The notes: generated by a model from the letters alone, not told the origin. A stretch of 64,000 nt of DNA from Methanobacterium sp. UBA294 (GCA_002494495.1 DACB01000006.1:60488-124487), one strand, 5' to 3'. Counted from the first letter of the stretch, positions 28,960 through 37,632 are shown. A program made the numbers and translations.

Positions 28960-29175
28960 TCAGGTTGCACTTGCCATTTTATAGGCGTCATATGCCGCAT
29001 ATAAAGCGAATATAAAACTTATTATTCCGGTATAAAGGAATACCGTTGCAGTTAATGCTCCTAATATTAGGGCTATAATGAAAAATATTATACCTTTCAT
29101 CAAGGAACCAGCATAAAACTGTCCTAAACCGGGAATTATGAAGGATAATATCGCGGCTAATATTGCATTTGCCAT
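28960..29175 (-). CDS. Small membrane protein, TM2-like
   Basis: A 71-residue protein with two hydrophobic helices. It contains FIIPGLGQFYAGSLMKGIIF, the pattern of TM2-type small membrane proteins, and ends YDAYKMASAT. I start at the ATG at 29175 because a perfect GGAGGTG lies 6 nt upstream; the GTG at 29184 is inside that ribosome-binding site. Such proteins often accompany signal or stress genes, but no function is known. It lies between the broken and intact DUF2769-like genes. Confidence 0.75.
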   Translation of the reverse strand: MANAILAAILSFIIPGLGQFYAGSLMKGIIFFIIALILGALTATVFLYTGIISFIFALYAAYDAYKMASAT

Positions 29176-29595
29176 TATTTTCACCTCCTTTTCTTATTTT
29201 GTTACTAAATATTAAACAATTGTTAATATATTCTATTTAATATGTTTTATAGTCATTTATTTTACAACTTTTTTTAGCATATGCCATCTATGGTCATTAA
29301 AATAAAGTTAACGCATCTTGTCCTAATTTAATAAATATGGCAGAGATAAAATCATTATAGAGATTTTAAATATGGTATTCCAAGTGTTGATTAGAATAAA
29401 ATCAGATTTACGGAAAAAATAGGGGGAGATGAAATATCAAAGTAACAAACTAGCCGTAAACAATTACAGGAAATAATATAAAAAGTTATAACCGAAAATA
29501 ACGGCTCTATTACTTCATAAATCTACTTTAACATAATATTGTCCGATTAAAATAAAAAATCGTGTTTGTAGAAAATGGATTTAGCTGAAAAAGAG
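29176..29595. other. Gene-free AT-rich spacer
   Basis: About 420 bp with no convincing gene. A GGGGGAGATG stretch near 29424 starts a frame of only 15 codons, which I do not accept as a gene because the ATG is fused to the ribosome-binding site. The region lies between two members of a local gene duplication, so it may be remnant DNA. Confidence 0.45.
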
Positions 29596-29949
29596 TTAGA
29601 AATATAAAAAACATGAAATTAAAAAGGAAAATATTCTATTTTTTAGCTTTCCATTACCACAGAAAAGAAAGTTAGGCTGGGCATTCTCCAGTTCAAATTC
29701 CTTATAAACCATACATTCATTACATATACAGTTTTTTTCCGTATCTAAATCTTTGCACACTGCTTTTCCATTGGTACAGTACATTCCAGGATATTCTTCT
29801 GGTTTAGGGTCATCTTCACTTTGTAAAAGATCCTGGTAGTTCATCATCTTTTCCTTTGCGCATGTGCTGTGTTCCTGCACAGGACAGGTTGGGCATAAAC
29901 ATTTAATGATGTTTTCTTTTTTATATGGAATATTTACTTCTTCTGCCAT
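29596..29949 (-). CDS. Cys-rich protein, DUF2769-like
   Basis: A 117-residue cytoplasmic protein with ten cysteines in the first 100 residues, in pairs (KCLCPTCPVQEHSTC; YCTNGKAVC; NCICNECMVY; FCGNG), which suggests bound zinc or an iron-sulfur cluster. It resembles the archaeal DUF2769 family (from memory, not verified). The last 17 residues (KNRIFSFLISCFLYF) are hydrophobic and Phe-rich, unlike the rest. The broken sister copy stops right after the GNGK region, so this tail may be run-on past a lost stop. AGAGGAATT lies before the ATG. Confidence 0.75.
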   Translation of the reverse strand: MAEEVNIPYKKENIIKCLCPTCPVQEHSTCAKEKMMNYQDLLQSEDDPKPEEYPGMYCTNGKAVCKDLDTEKNCICNECMVYKEFELENAQPNFLFCGNGKLKNRIFSFLISCFLYF

Positions 29950-30090
29950 AGCTAATTCCTCTGGATATTTAATATTCTTACGAAAAAATATTCTTTAAAC
30001 CCTTTAAATTCCTATTCATTATTTTTTGTCAATAATAATAAAGTTGTTTGATTTATTAACTAAAAAAATAAAAAAATTAAAAGTTTTCTT

Positions 30091-30441
30091 TTATGCAGGC
30101 GTTCGATTTAATACTCCGCCTATAAATCCTCCGACAGCTCCAATTATTGCATATATAATAATGGCTACGATAGCAACTATTATTCCTGTACCTATGCCGA
30201 AACCAGCACCTGCAATCGCTGTGATCCCTAAAGTTACTAGAATTGCTATGATAATTCCGCCGATAACTCCTGCTAAGGCCCCGTGTATTAATCCATTCAT
30301 TGTACCGCCGACCATATAACCAACGATAATAGTTGCTATTAATATACCAATGGTACTTCCCCAGCCGCCGATGAGAGAAAAGAGCAGACCTAAAATTATC
30401 ACTAATACTGCACCAATACCAGCCCATTGCCAATTGACCAT
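30091..30441 (-). CDS. Small Gly/Ile-rich membrane protein (DUF5518-like)
   Basis: A 116-residue, very hydrophobic protein with about four helices, rich in Gly, Ile and Ala (for example IIGAVGGFIGGVL at the end). It resembles DUF5518 proteins that are common in Methanobacteriales and haloarchaea, with glycine-zipper-like spacing. A GGGGGTGAAACT ribosome-binding site precedes the ATG. No neighbours give a clue. Function unknown; the family call is from pattern recognition only. Confidence 0.75.
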   Translation of the reverse strand: MVNWQWAGIGAVLVIILGLLFSLIGGWGSTIGILIATIIVGYMVGGTMNGLIHGALAGVIGGIIIAILVTLGITAIAGAGFGIGTGIIVAIVAIIIYAIIGAVGGFIGGVLNRTPA

Positions 30442-30599
30442 AGTTTCACCCCCTTTAAATTATACAGATAAAAACCTAACGGTTCTTATTCCTGATCATT
30501 AATATGTTGTTTTATACACTTATTATTTTTGTAAAATTAAGATGAAATTATGCGAATATCCTAATAAGTCAATATAGGATATTAAAAAAAAGAGTTTAA

Positions 30600-31469
30600 T
30601 TATTTATTTATAAAATCAGCAATTAGAGGGGCAACAGAAATAGTGCTTACATCCGATTGCAGTGTGTCTGTAGCGATTACATCATCAACACCGGATGCAA
30701 ATATTTTTAGCAGCGCATCTTCCACTAGAACAGGATGGACACATGAAACAACTACTTTACTTGCGCCGTGTAGGCGTAAAATATTGGATGCGTTTACAAT
30801 GGTCCCGCCAGTGCTTATTATGTCATCAATAATCACTGCTTCCCTACCTTTAATGTCCATATTTTTTGGTTTAGTTTCCACTCTTTCAGGTGATATTCTG
30901 GTTTTTTCCAGATGGTCACAGTCACAATCTAATATTTCGGCTATTTCCCTGGCAAATCCTAGAGCCCCTTTATCAGGTGCAACAATTATGGGGTTATTGA
31001 AGTTTTCCCCAATATATTTGGCGATTAAGGGCATGGCACTTAAGTTATGTGCTGGGATATCAAATAAATCGCATATTCCCTCTTCATGGAGGTTTATGGA
31101 GAATATTTCAGAAGTTCCAGATGATTCCAGGAGCTCTGCTATCACTTTGGCTGATATGGCCTCACCGCTTTTGAAACGTTTTTCCTGTCGGCCATAACCA
31201 AAGTATGGGATACATACCTTAATATCTTCTACTTCTAAGCTTTTAAGGGTTTTAAGGATTAAAAAAAGTTCCAATAAATTCTGGTCCTGAGGGTAACCTG
31301 TTGACTGTATAACTAAAGCTTTTGAATCTATTTCGCCGCCAATTCTGATATATCTTTCCCCATCAGGAAATTTTCTGGTCTCTAATGGGCATAATATTTC
31401 GTTGTGCTCTTTTGCTACTAATGCAGCCAGTTTCTGAGAAGCAGATCCTCCTATTATCAAAATTTTCAC
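30600..31469 (-). CDS. prs: Ribose-phosphate pyrophosphokinase
   Basis: Makes PRPP from ribose-5-phosphate and ATP. The 289 residues begin MKILIIGGSASQKLAALVA; the ATP loop is KFPDGERYIRI, the flexible PYFGYGRQEK segment is present, and the PRPP-binding loop VIIDDIISTGGTIV is near residues 207-220. At 289 residues it matches the shorter archaeal type (class III-like) and not the 315-residue bacterial enzyme. It feeds purine, pyrimidine, His and H4MPT/F420-type pathways. It has its own promoter region upstream and a small ORF 108 bp beyond it. Confidence 0.95.
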   Translation of the reverse strand: MKILIIGGSASQKLAALVAKEHNEILCPLETRKFPDGERYIRIGGEIDSKALVIQSTGYPQDQNLLELFLILKTLKSLEVEDIKVCIPYFGYGRQEKRFKSGEAISAKVIAELLESSGTSEIFSINLHEEGICDLFDIPAHNLSAMPLIAKYIGENFNNPIIVAPDKGALGFAREIAEILDCDCDHLEKTRISPERVETKPKNMDIKGREAVIIDDIISTGGTIVNASNILRLHGASKVVVSCVHPVLVEDALLKIFASGVDDVIATDTLQSDVSTISVAPLIADFINK

Positions 31470-31577
31470 CCAAAATATTGTAATTAATATAAATTTCTGT
31501 TAATTGATTTATCAATGTAATGTGCTAATTTTTGCATTCGCTTATTATAAATATCAACAAAATATTTGGCATATTTG

Positions 31578-31727
31578 TTATATGGTTACATTCAATTCTT
31601 TTAAGAGTTTATCTCTTTCTTCTTTTAGTTTCTTTAGAAGTTCCTTATCGCAATTTTCGTCTTTTTCCATGAATGCTATACTATGAGTTATTGCTTCTAA
31701 ATTTGCTTCTTTAATGTTTACGGACAT
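31578..31727 (-). CDS. Small conserved-looking ORF, 49 residues
   Basis: A short minus-strand frame encoding MSVNIKEANLEAITHSIAF followed by a charged helix with KELLKKLKEERDKLLKEL. It is Lys/Glu rich, leucine-heptad-like in its second half (likely a coiled coil), and has one Cys. It starts with ATG behind a GGGGAT stretch and ends TAA, with codon use like the neighbours. It lies upstream of prs on the same strand. I do not recognise the family; its coding status rests on composition and the clean helix pattern. Confidence 0.55.
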   Translation of the reverse strand: MSVNIKEANLEAITHSIAFMEKDENCDKELLKKLKEERDKLLKELNVTI

Positions 31728-31968
31728 ATTAGATCCCCGAGAAAATGTTTTTTAACTCTGAATGTTCTAGAGTTTTCTAGATACTTTCAATAAAATCTTA
31801 ATTAAAATCTACTTATACATCTATTAAAAACTATCTTCTTTTAATTTTTTGATCAATCAATTTAAAAAATAATTTTAGGGGCACCGATTTTATTTCTTGA
31901 TGAAATAGTAAAGTATTTTAACTATTTACACAATAAAACTAAATAACTAATATTTTGGAGGTATAAAA

Positions 31969-32445
31969 TTGGGAAGAAATGCAACTGGTATATTGTTAAT
32001 AATTTTGGGGTTGATAGTTTTAGCCCTCCCACTTGCAGGACTAATAACCGTGAGTTTGCTCACAGGGTTTGCCCTTGCACTTCTGGGAATTGGACTTTTG
32101 ATTTTTGGATACAATGATATAAAAGAAAGCACTGCCTTGGGCGTAATAGATATTGTTCTGGGAATAATAGCCATTATATTTGGTTTTGGATTTATATTCT
32201 CTCCTGACTTATTTGCATTTGTGGCTGGATTCTTGATCTATCTCGCTGGTATTTTCCTGATAATAGCGAGCCTAATTGCCATATTCACTTCAAAAAGTGC
32301 TAGATGGAATGGAGTAATATCCCTGATAATTGGTTTGATATACTTAATATTAGGATATTTCGTATCAAATCCCTTCTATCTTGGAATTTTAATAGGTCTA
32401 TGGTTGCTGATTGTGGGAATAATTACCGTACTCCAGAAAGACTAA
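31969..32445 (+). CDS. DUF308/HdeD-like membrane protein
   Basis: A 158-residue protein with five or six hydrophobic helices and repeated G-rich turns (GRNATGILLIILGLIVLALP; IIGLIYLILGYF), the pattern of DUF308/HdeD proteins. A TTG start at 31969 is chosen because GGAGGT lies 6 nt upstream and no other start codon comes before the first helix. Followed by strong oligo(T) tracts. HdeD-type proteins relate to acid or membrane stress in bacteria; the archaeal role is unknown. Confidence 0.82.
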   Translation: MGRNATGILLIILGLIVLALPLAGLITVSLLTGFALALLGIGLLIFGYNDIKESTALGVIDIVLGIIAIIFGFGFIFSPDLFAFVAGFLIYLAGIFLIIASLIAIFTSKSARWNGVISLIIGLIYLILGYFVSNPFYLGILIGLWLLIVGIITVLQKD

Positions 32446-32452
32446 GAAAACA

Positions 32453-32472
32453 TTTTTTTTCTTTCTTTTTTT
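32453..32472 (+). terminator. Oligo(T) terminator
   Basis: Two T runs of eight (32453-32460 and 32465-32472) right after the DUF308-like gene, a clear archaeal termination signal. Confidence 0.55.
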
Positions 32473-32537
32473 ATAAATATTAATATATTGAATTTTTCTT
32501 AAATTTTCCTAAAGTTATTTTCCTGATAAATAATAGT

Positions 32538-32548
32538 TTTATATTTAA
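32538..32548 (+). promoter_or_regulatory. Probable TATA box of hypAB
   Basis: The sequence tttatatttaa lies 45-55 bp upstream of the hypA ATG. The expected transcription start is near 32569, which leaves a 24-nt leader with an AGAAGGTGG ribosome-binding site. Confidence 0.45.
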
Positions 32549-32592
32549 GCTAATCATTATTGTAATACATCACTTTATAAGAAGGTGGCCTG

Positions 32593-32964
32593 ATGCATGA
32601 ATTATCCATGGCAAATGCCATAGTGAAAACCGTATTAGATGTTGCAGAGAAAAATCAAGCAGAAGAAATACTGGATGTAACCATTGAAATAGGCAAACTC
32701 ACCATGCTCAACCCTGAGCAATTACGATTCCTTTTAGATGTGTTGAAAGAAGATACTCTTCTTGAAGGAGCGGAAATAATTATTGAAGAGATACCCGTTG
32801 AAATTAAATGCCGGGCATGCGGCTACACAGGGTCAACCACTCTTGATGATTCTGACCATTATTTGATGATAGTTAAATGCCCTGATTGTGATGAACGAAA
32901 CTTGGAGATATTAAGTGGGCAGGAATGCAATGTAAAAAACATACGCGTTGAAAAGCCCGATTAA
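32593..32964 (+). CDS. hypA: Hydrogenase nickel insertion protein HypA
   Basis: Nickel metallochaperone of 123 residues. The N-terminal Met-His-Glu (H2 and E3 are the nickel site) and the zinc motif C73-x2-C76 and C96-x2-C99 are present. It works with HypB to load Ni into NiFe-hydrogenase large subunits. Here hypB follows 56 bp later on the same strand. AGAAGGTGG precedes the ATG. Other maturation genes in the window are hypE and a C-terminal processing protease. Confidence 0.96.
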   Translation: MHELSMANAIVKTVLDVAEKNQAEEILDVTIEIGKLTMLNPEQLRFLLDVLKEDTLLEGAEIIIEEIPVEIKCRACGYTGSTTLDDSDHYLMIVKCPDCDERNLEILSGQECNVKNIRVEKPD

Positions 32965-33020
32965 AAAAATGATTTATGTTAACTTAAATTAGGTAATACT
33001 TAACATGGAAGTGAATAGAT

Positions 33021-33680
33021 ATGCATAAAATCGCAGATGTAGAGATACAGCACGATATAATGGTGGCTAATAAAAAGCTCGCCCAGAGAAATCAGAGAAT
33101 CTTAGATAAAGCCAATGTATTTTCAGTGGATGTTTTAGGAGCTATAGGTTCGGGTAAAACATCACTCATCGAATTTTTAATCAAAAAATTTGATGAAAAA
33201 GTGGGTGTCATAGCCGGTGATGTCATAAGCAAGTTCGATGCCGGCAGATTCCAGCAATACAACATCCCAGTGGTAGGATTGAACACAGGTAAAGAATGTC
33301 ACCTGGACGCCCATCTGGTGGAGCATGCTATGGAAGACATGCCCCTGGAGGATATAGACCTCCTCTTCATTGAAAATGTGGGAAACCTCATCTGTCCTGT
33401 TGATTTCGATCTAGGAAGCCATATGCGCATGGTGGTCATCAGTGTCAGTGAGGGAGATGATACAGTGGAAAAACATCCCCTTATCTTTAAAGATGCCGAC
33501 CTGGTGGTAATAAACAAGATAGATATCGCAGATGCAGTGGATGTAGATGCCGAAAAGATGGTAAATGACGTTAAATGTCTCAACCCTGATGTTAAGGTAA
33601 TAAAAAGTAGTCTTAAAATAGGGGATGGATTAAATGAAATCATTAACGCTATCAAAGGTTTCCGGGATAGCATCAGTTAA
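33021..33680 (+). CDS. hypB: Hydrogenase nickel incorporation GTPase HypB
   Basis: SIMIBI-class GTPase of 219 residues that drives Ni transfer from HypA. The P-loop GAIGSGKTS spans about 40-48, the switch/base motif includes NKID (VVINKIDIAD), and ENVGNLICPVDFDLG contains the Cys that lies at the metal site of the dimer; GKECHLDAH adds a Cys-His pair. The N-terminal His-rich nickel store of some bacterial HypB proteins is absent. It is in an operon with hypA. Confidence 0.96.
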   Translation: MHKIADVEIQHDIMVANKKLAQRNQRILDKANVFSVDVLGAIGSGKTSLIEFLIKKFDEKVGVIAGDVISKFDAGRFQQYNIPVVGLNTGKECHLDAHLVEHAMEDMPLEDIDLLFIENVGNLICPVDFDLGSHMRMVVISVSEGDDTVEKHPLIFKDADLVVINKIDIADAVDVDAEKMVNDVKCLNPDVKVIKSSLKIGDGLNEIINAIKGFRDSIS

Positions 33681-33724
33681 GTTCCAACCTAATATCTAAT
33701 TAATATATTGCTGATGGTGATTTA

Positions 33725-34750
33725 TTGAAGGTATGGATAGACATTGTAAACGCACCACATGTCTGGTTTTTTAAAAATATAATTAAATATCTGGAAGATC
33801 AGGGTGAACAGGTATTTATCACCGCCCGTAAATTTGGAGATGTCCACCAGCTCCTGGATTTATTTGAAATCCCCTATACATCAGTGGGCAGTCACGGTGC
33901 AACACTGGAACAAAAACTTCTGAGAAGCACAGAAAGGGTTTACAACCTTTCGAAGATTATTGAACAGGAAAAACCAGACGTTGCAGTGTCAAAACATTCA
34001 ATTGAACTTCCCCGGGTATCATTTGGGCTTAAAATTCCCAGTGTTTTCGTACTGGATAATGAACATGCCATTGCAGCAAATAGACTAACGTTACCCCTCT
34101 GTAATAAGATTGTAGTGCCGAGGGCCATGAGTGTATGGGATGTACTCAAGATTGGCGCAGATCCTAACTCACTGGTTCGCTACAATGGAACATCTGAAGT
34201 TATACATTTCGAGGATTTCCAGTATAATCCTGCCATCTTCCGCGACCTTGGTTTGAATTTAGAACATGATAAAACCATATTAATGAGGCCGGAACCCGCC
34301 CTTGCATCCTACCTTGATGCGGACTGTCATGAATCAGTTTTATCACCCATAGTTGAACAGCTTGAAGATTATGCAAATATACTCATCATCCCCCGATTCA
34401 AGGAACAGCAGGAGATATTCAGGGATTATGAGAATGTTACCATAATCAAACCCCCGGTGGATACGTTCAGCCTGATGAAGAAGTGTGACCTGGTGATTGG
34501 AGCGGGAGGTACCATGAACAGGGAGGCAGCCCTTCTGGGAACCCCGGTTATATCATGTTACCCTGGGAAATTACTGGCAGTGGATGGATTCTATATTGAA
34601 AAAGGCCTGATGAAGAGGTCCCAGGATATAAATGAAGTTGTTGACCTGTCACTGGAACTCATGATGGGTGGAATAAGTCAAAAGCAGATTAAAACTGATA
34701 ATTTATTCCAGATCATGATAGATAACATCTACGGAGTACTGGAAAGTTAA
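33725..34750 (+). CDS. DUF354 family protein, GT-B-like
   Basis: A 341-residue protein of the DUF354 family, which has a glycosyltransferase-B-like (UDP-GlcNAc epimerase/MurG-related) fold. It starts MKVWIDIVNAPHVWFFKNII and has the C-terminal IGAGGTMNREAALLGTPVIS, the nucleotide-sugar-binding Gly loop. The start is a TTG with GGTGAT a few bases upstream; no better codon is near. It follows hypB by 44 bp, but a link to hydrogenases is not suggested. A sugar-transfer role in cell-surface polymers is possible. Function unproven. Confidence 0.85.
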   Translation: MKVWIDIVNAPHVWFFKNIIKYLEDQGEQVFITARKFGDVHQLLDLFEIPYTSVGSHGATLEQKLLRSTERVYNLSKIIEQEKPDVAVSKHSIELPRVSFGLKIPSVFVLDNEHAIAANRLTLPLCNKIVVPRAMSVWDVLKIGADPNSLVRYNGTSEVIHFEDFQYNPAIFRDLGLNLEHDKTILMRPEPALASYLDADCHESVLSPIVEQLEDYANILIIPRFKEQQEIFRDYENVTIIKPPVDTFSLMKKCDLVIGAGGTMNREAALLGTPVISCYPGKLLAVDGFYIEKGLMKRSQDINEVVDLSLELMMGGISQKQIKTDNLFQIMIDNIYGVLES

Positions 34751-34808
34751 ATTAATTATTTTTTAGAAATAATTCTGGTTGTTATTAATTTAATCAGAAA
34801 AAATAAGG

Positions 34809-34884
<76 letters not shown>

Positions 34885-34904
34885 TATACAAGATTATATG
34901 CAAT

Positions 34905-34914
34905 TATATTTAAA
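34905..34914 (-). promoter_or_regulatory. TATA box of tRNA-Ala
   Basis: Minus strand reads TTTAAATATA, centred about 26 bp upstream of the tRNA 5' end, the spacing expected for archaeal TBP-dependent start near the mature end. Confidence 0.55.
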
Positions 34915-34998
34915 TGTAATGTTCAAATGTATAATTTCAACACAAACATTTTTCAATTATTTAGATACATTTTTAATATTTAATGAGAGCGAAGCTAA

Positions 34999-35490
34999 AT
35001 GAGTAAGTACAATATCAGAAATACTGTAGAAGAAGATTTCCTCGACATAGCAGAAATATCTTCATTTTGCCCACCAATGATCAATGAAAGAAATTCTATC
35101 TACCATATTTTCACAAAATTTTTTAAATCAACATCCTTAGTTATTGAAAATAAAGATAAAAAGATCATAGGCTTTCTAGTAGGATTCATATCCCCGGACA
35201 ATCCTCAGGAAGGATACCTACACCAATTATGTATAGTGTCTCCCTGGAGAAAAAAAGGTTTGGCACAAAACTTAGTAGAAGAATTCCTTAATATTCTAAG
35301 GAAAAATGGATGTAAAAAGGTTCATCTCATAATCAATCCTGGAAATAAGAAGGCACTGAATTTTTATAAAAAATTAGAATTTCAAATTAATAATAAAGGC
35401 AAAGAGATAATTGTAAACGGTTTTAAAACCAGCAAGAATTATGATGGTCCCGGGGAACATAAATTGATATATACTAAAATATTAGATTAA
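34999..35490 (+). CDS. GNAT-family N-acetyltransferase (RimI-like)
   Basis: A 163-residue acetyltransferase. The acetyl-CoA loop is VSPWRKKGLAQNLVEEFL (the RxxGxG/A pattern, here RKKGLA), preceded by the beta-strand GYLHQLCIV and followed by NPGNKKALNFYKKLEF, the usual C-terminal GNAT strand-helix. The substrate is unknown; RimI-type proteins acetylate protein N-termini, others small amines. It is followed by a 5-copy 20-bp tandem repeat. The AT-rich codon use is slightly stronger than in its neighbours. Confidence 0.88.
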   Translation: MSKYNIRNTVEEDFLDIAEISSFCPPMINERNSIYHIFTKFFKSTSLVIENKDKKIIGFLVGFISPDNPQEGYLHQLCIVSPWRKKGLAQNLVEEFLNILRKNGCKKVHLIINPGNKKALNFYKKLEFQINNKGKEIIVNGFKTSKNYDGPGEHKLIYTKILD

Positions 35491-35514
35491 CTGATCATAG
35501 TAAAATAACACTAG

Positions 35515-35614
35515 ATCAACCGAGTCTATAGTAAATCAACCGAGTCTATAGTAAATCAACCGAGTCTATATTAAATCAACCGAGTCTATAGTAAATCAAC
35601 CGAGTCTATAGTAA
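35515..35614 (+). repeat. Tandem repeat, 5 copies of 20 bp
   Basis: Five head-to-tail copies of atcaaccgagtctatagtaa. Copies 1, 2, 4 and 5 are identical; copy 3 has ttaa in place of gtaa at its end. There are no spacers between copies, so this is a minisatellite and not a CRISPR array. It starts 24 bp after the acetyltransferase stop codon. It contains a CTATAG palindrome in each unit. Copy number may vary between strains. Confidence 0.95.
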
Positions 35615-35753
35615 AATATTATAAAGAGAAAAAAGTTTTAAATTAACAAAATCTAATTAAATGAAGTCACGATTATTTATAATAATAAAACTTTAGAAAA
35701 TTGAAATAAAATTATAAGATTTAATTCTTAAACTCACAAATAGGAGAATTCAA

Positions 35754-36836
35754 TTGCCTTTAATTGCTCAAAATCATTTACAACTCATAATAGAATTTGG
35801 ATTAATGCTACTACTGGGAGTTAGTTTCCTAATCAACATAGTACCCTTATCATTAAGCGCAGTCATGTTGGGTGGGCTGCTGATAAGTGTAGGTATGGTT
35901 GTTTTATTTGGATTCGATGCACTTTCACTTTTATTACCTGGCATCGGCATCCACGAGTTTACCCACCCATATGGGGCAATTGCCATATTCTCAGTTGTGA
36001 CTTCCATGGCTGCAGTTTATATAATGGACGACGTGGGCATAAATACCAGGAGTCTTAAAACATTCTTAATATTTATAATAGTGGCCATTGCATTATTCGG
36101 GGGGATGATGCATAGGGATTTCCTTTTGATGTGGATTTTTGGACTTTTCATTGCGTTCTTTATCCTCTCAAAAAATTTCCGACGTAAATCAGTATTAACC
36201 CTCAGAAGGGCATTTACAGTGGTGATTGTTCTTTTGGTTGCCTTTGGGTTCATGGAAGTTATATCCAGGTTACTGGGTATGCCCATTATAAGTCCACTCT
36301 CCAGAATTGAAAGAATTCTGGACAATTCTCTGCCCAGTATAAAGATGGTAATTCAAAACACCTATATGATTGGGCACAATCCTGCCACCTCATTTTGGGG
36401 GGCGGAATCATCAGGATTCTCAGACGGATACATTAGCCTCCCCATAAGTTTAATAACTTCCTTTGGGTTAGCATTACCCATATTTTATGGTGTTCTGACC
36501 AACCAGAAAGATGTGATAGATTATTTTGCCCCGGGAATATTTGCATGGGGATATGAATTTGGTTACCTGATCCTCTTCCTAGTTCTATTAGCAGTCCTGG
36601 GTGTGATGATTGTAGGTCTGAAAATTATGAAAACCTACAAGGAAAAAAGGGAAAGGGGGAATAAAACTTTATTGGGTAGAGAAGCCCTATTGATTGGTGC
36701 GCTAGTTGCCTTTATGGCCCAGGCATGGATAGGATTTTTCATAATCAACCGTGATATAAATGGATCGGCCCTGGTGACCTTTTTATTCTTAGGTGCTATG
36801 ATACTGGGACATGTATTGATAGTAAAAAAAAATTGA
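35754..36836 (+). CDS. Multi-pass membrane protein of unknown function
   Basis: A 360-residue integral membrane protein with about nine or ten helices. I do not recognise the family. It has an external or luminal loop near residues 195-230 with Asn/Ser/Trp residues (YMIGHNPATSFWGAES), and the motif GIHEFTHPYGAIAI near residues 62-76. The Lys/Arg tail KTYKEKRERGNK near 297-308 is cytoplasmic by the positive-inside rule. A TTG start is chosen since AGGAGA lies 5-6 nt upstream. It is 22 bp before the DUF1890-like gene, so they may share a transcript. Polytopic cell-wall polymer enzymes have a similar look, but I have no motif to support that. Confidence 0.75.
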   Translation: MPLIAQNHLQLIIEFGLMLLLGVSFLINIVPLSLSAVMLGGLLISVGMVVLFGFDALSLLLPGIGIHEFTHPYGAIAIFSVVTSMAAVYIMDDVGINTRSLKTFLIFIIVAIALFGGMMHRDFLLMWIFGLFIAFFILSKNFRRKSVLTLRRAFTVVIVLLVAFGFMEVISRLLGMPIISPLSRIERILDNSLPSIKMVIQNTYMIGHNPATSFWGAESSGFSDGYISLPISLITSFGLALPIFYGVLTNQKDVIDYFAPGIFAWGYEFGYLILFLVLLAVLGVMIVGLKIMKTYKEKRERGNKTLLGREALLIGALVAFMAQAWIGFFIINRDINGSALVTFLFLGAMILGHVLIVKKN

Positions 36837-36858
36837 CAGCTCAAGGAGGAGAGAATAA

Positions 36859-37320
36859 ATGAAAAAGGCTTTAATTCTATTGGGATGTCCTGAAGCTCCA
36901 TCTCAAACCCCCATGGCAGTGTATTCTGTGTATAAACTTACAAGTTTAGGTTACGATGTTACTGTAGCCAGCACTCCCTCTGCTTTGAAACTCCTAGAGG
37001 TTTCAGATCCCGAGAATTTTTATGTTAAAAATAAAATTGACATAGAATCATGCCTGGAAAATTTAGAGGAGAAGTCCTTTGATTTATTTGTGGGATTCGT
37101 ACATAAAGATGCTGCAGTCTCCTATTTTGTAACATTCTACCACATTTTAAATACCAAATCCATTGCACTTGTATTTGAAAAAGATTCTGAGTTACTGGAA
37201 AGCTACGTAGAATCATTGAAAGAAAGTACAGATGCTACATTAGTATCTGCCAGAGCGTACCACAATCCTACACCACTTAAGGTTAAATTTGACCGGGTAA
37301 TAAAAAAATTGGAGATGTAA
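36859..37320 (+). CDS. DUF1890-like methanogen protein
   Basis: A soluble 153-residue protein that begins MKKALILLGCPEAPSQTPMA and has a predicted alpha/beta fold with one Cys close to the N-terminus. I recall this as the DUF1890 family, limited to methanogens (from memory, unverified). It has an AGGAGGAG ribosome-binding site. The following DUF1894-like gene starts 3 bp after its stop, so the two are cotranslated. Function unknown. Confidence 0.75.
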   Translation: MKKALILLGCPEAPSQTPMAVYSVYKLTSLGYDVTVASTPSALKLLEVSDPENFYVKNKIDIESCLENLEEKSFDLFVGFVHKDAAVSYFVTFYHILNTKSIALVFEKDSELLESYVESLKESTDATLVSARAYHNPTPLKVKFDRVIKKLEM

Positions 37321-37323
37321 AGA

Positions 37324-37632
37324 GTGACATTTTGCTTGGATACCTATCTGCAGGAATCTGAAAATTATGATATACTCATAACTAGGGCGGGATTTAAAGA
37401 CTGTAAAAAAGTTATTGAAGACCATGCTCAGGAAATTATCCATATTAATGCTGGAGAAAAAATACTGGGTGTGAGGGTAATAGGAATTCCACCCATTCCC
37501 ATAGGAATAGATGATAAAAGGGGTACGGTAACTCTGCCATACACTAAACCGTGTTATGGTACTTCAGTAGTTGAATTACCGGTGGATAAAGAAGAAATTG
37601 ATAAAATAAAAGCTTTAAGATATCAAAAGTAA
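37324..37632 (+). CDS. DUF1894-like methanogen protein
   Basis: A 102-residue soluble protein with a GTG start; GGAGATG lies 9 nt upstream at the end of the preceding gene. It contains CLDTYLQESENYDIL, a conserved-looking GIPPIPIGIDDKRGTVTLPY segment and a Cys in KPCYGTS. I recall DUF1894 as paired with DUF1890 in methanogens. Tight spacing with the previous gene (3 bp) supports a complex or shared pathway, otherwise function unknown. Confidence 0.72.
   Translation: MTFCLDTYLQESENYDILITRAGFKDCKKVIEDHAQEIIHINAGEKILGVRVIGIPPIPIGIDDKRGTVTLPYTKPCYGTSVVELPVDKEEIDKIKALRYQK

Noticed and set aside
29424..29475. 15-codon frame behind GGGGGAG
   Set aside because: The ATG is fused to the ribosome-binding site and the peptide is too short to support.
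30026..30433. Other open frames over the DUF5518-like gene
   Set aside because: Low-complexity Pro/Ile or Arg/Tyr-rich translations are antisense or frame-shifted shadows of the membrane protein.
35515..35614. CRISPR array
   Set aside because: The 20-bp units are adjacent with no spacers, and no cas genes are in the window.
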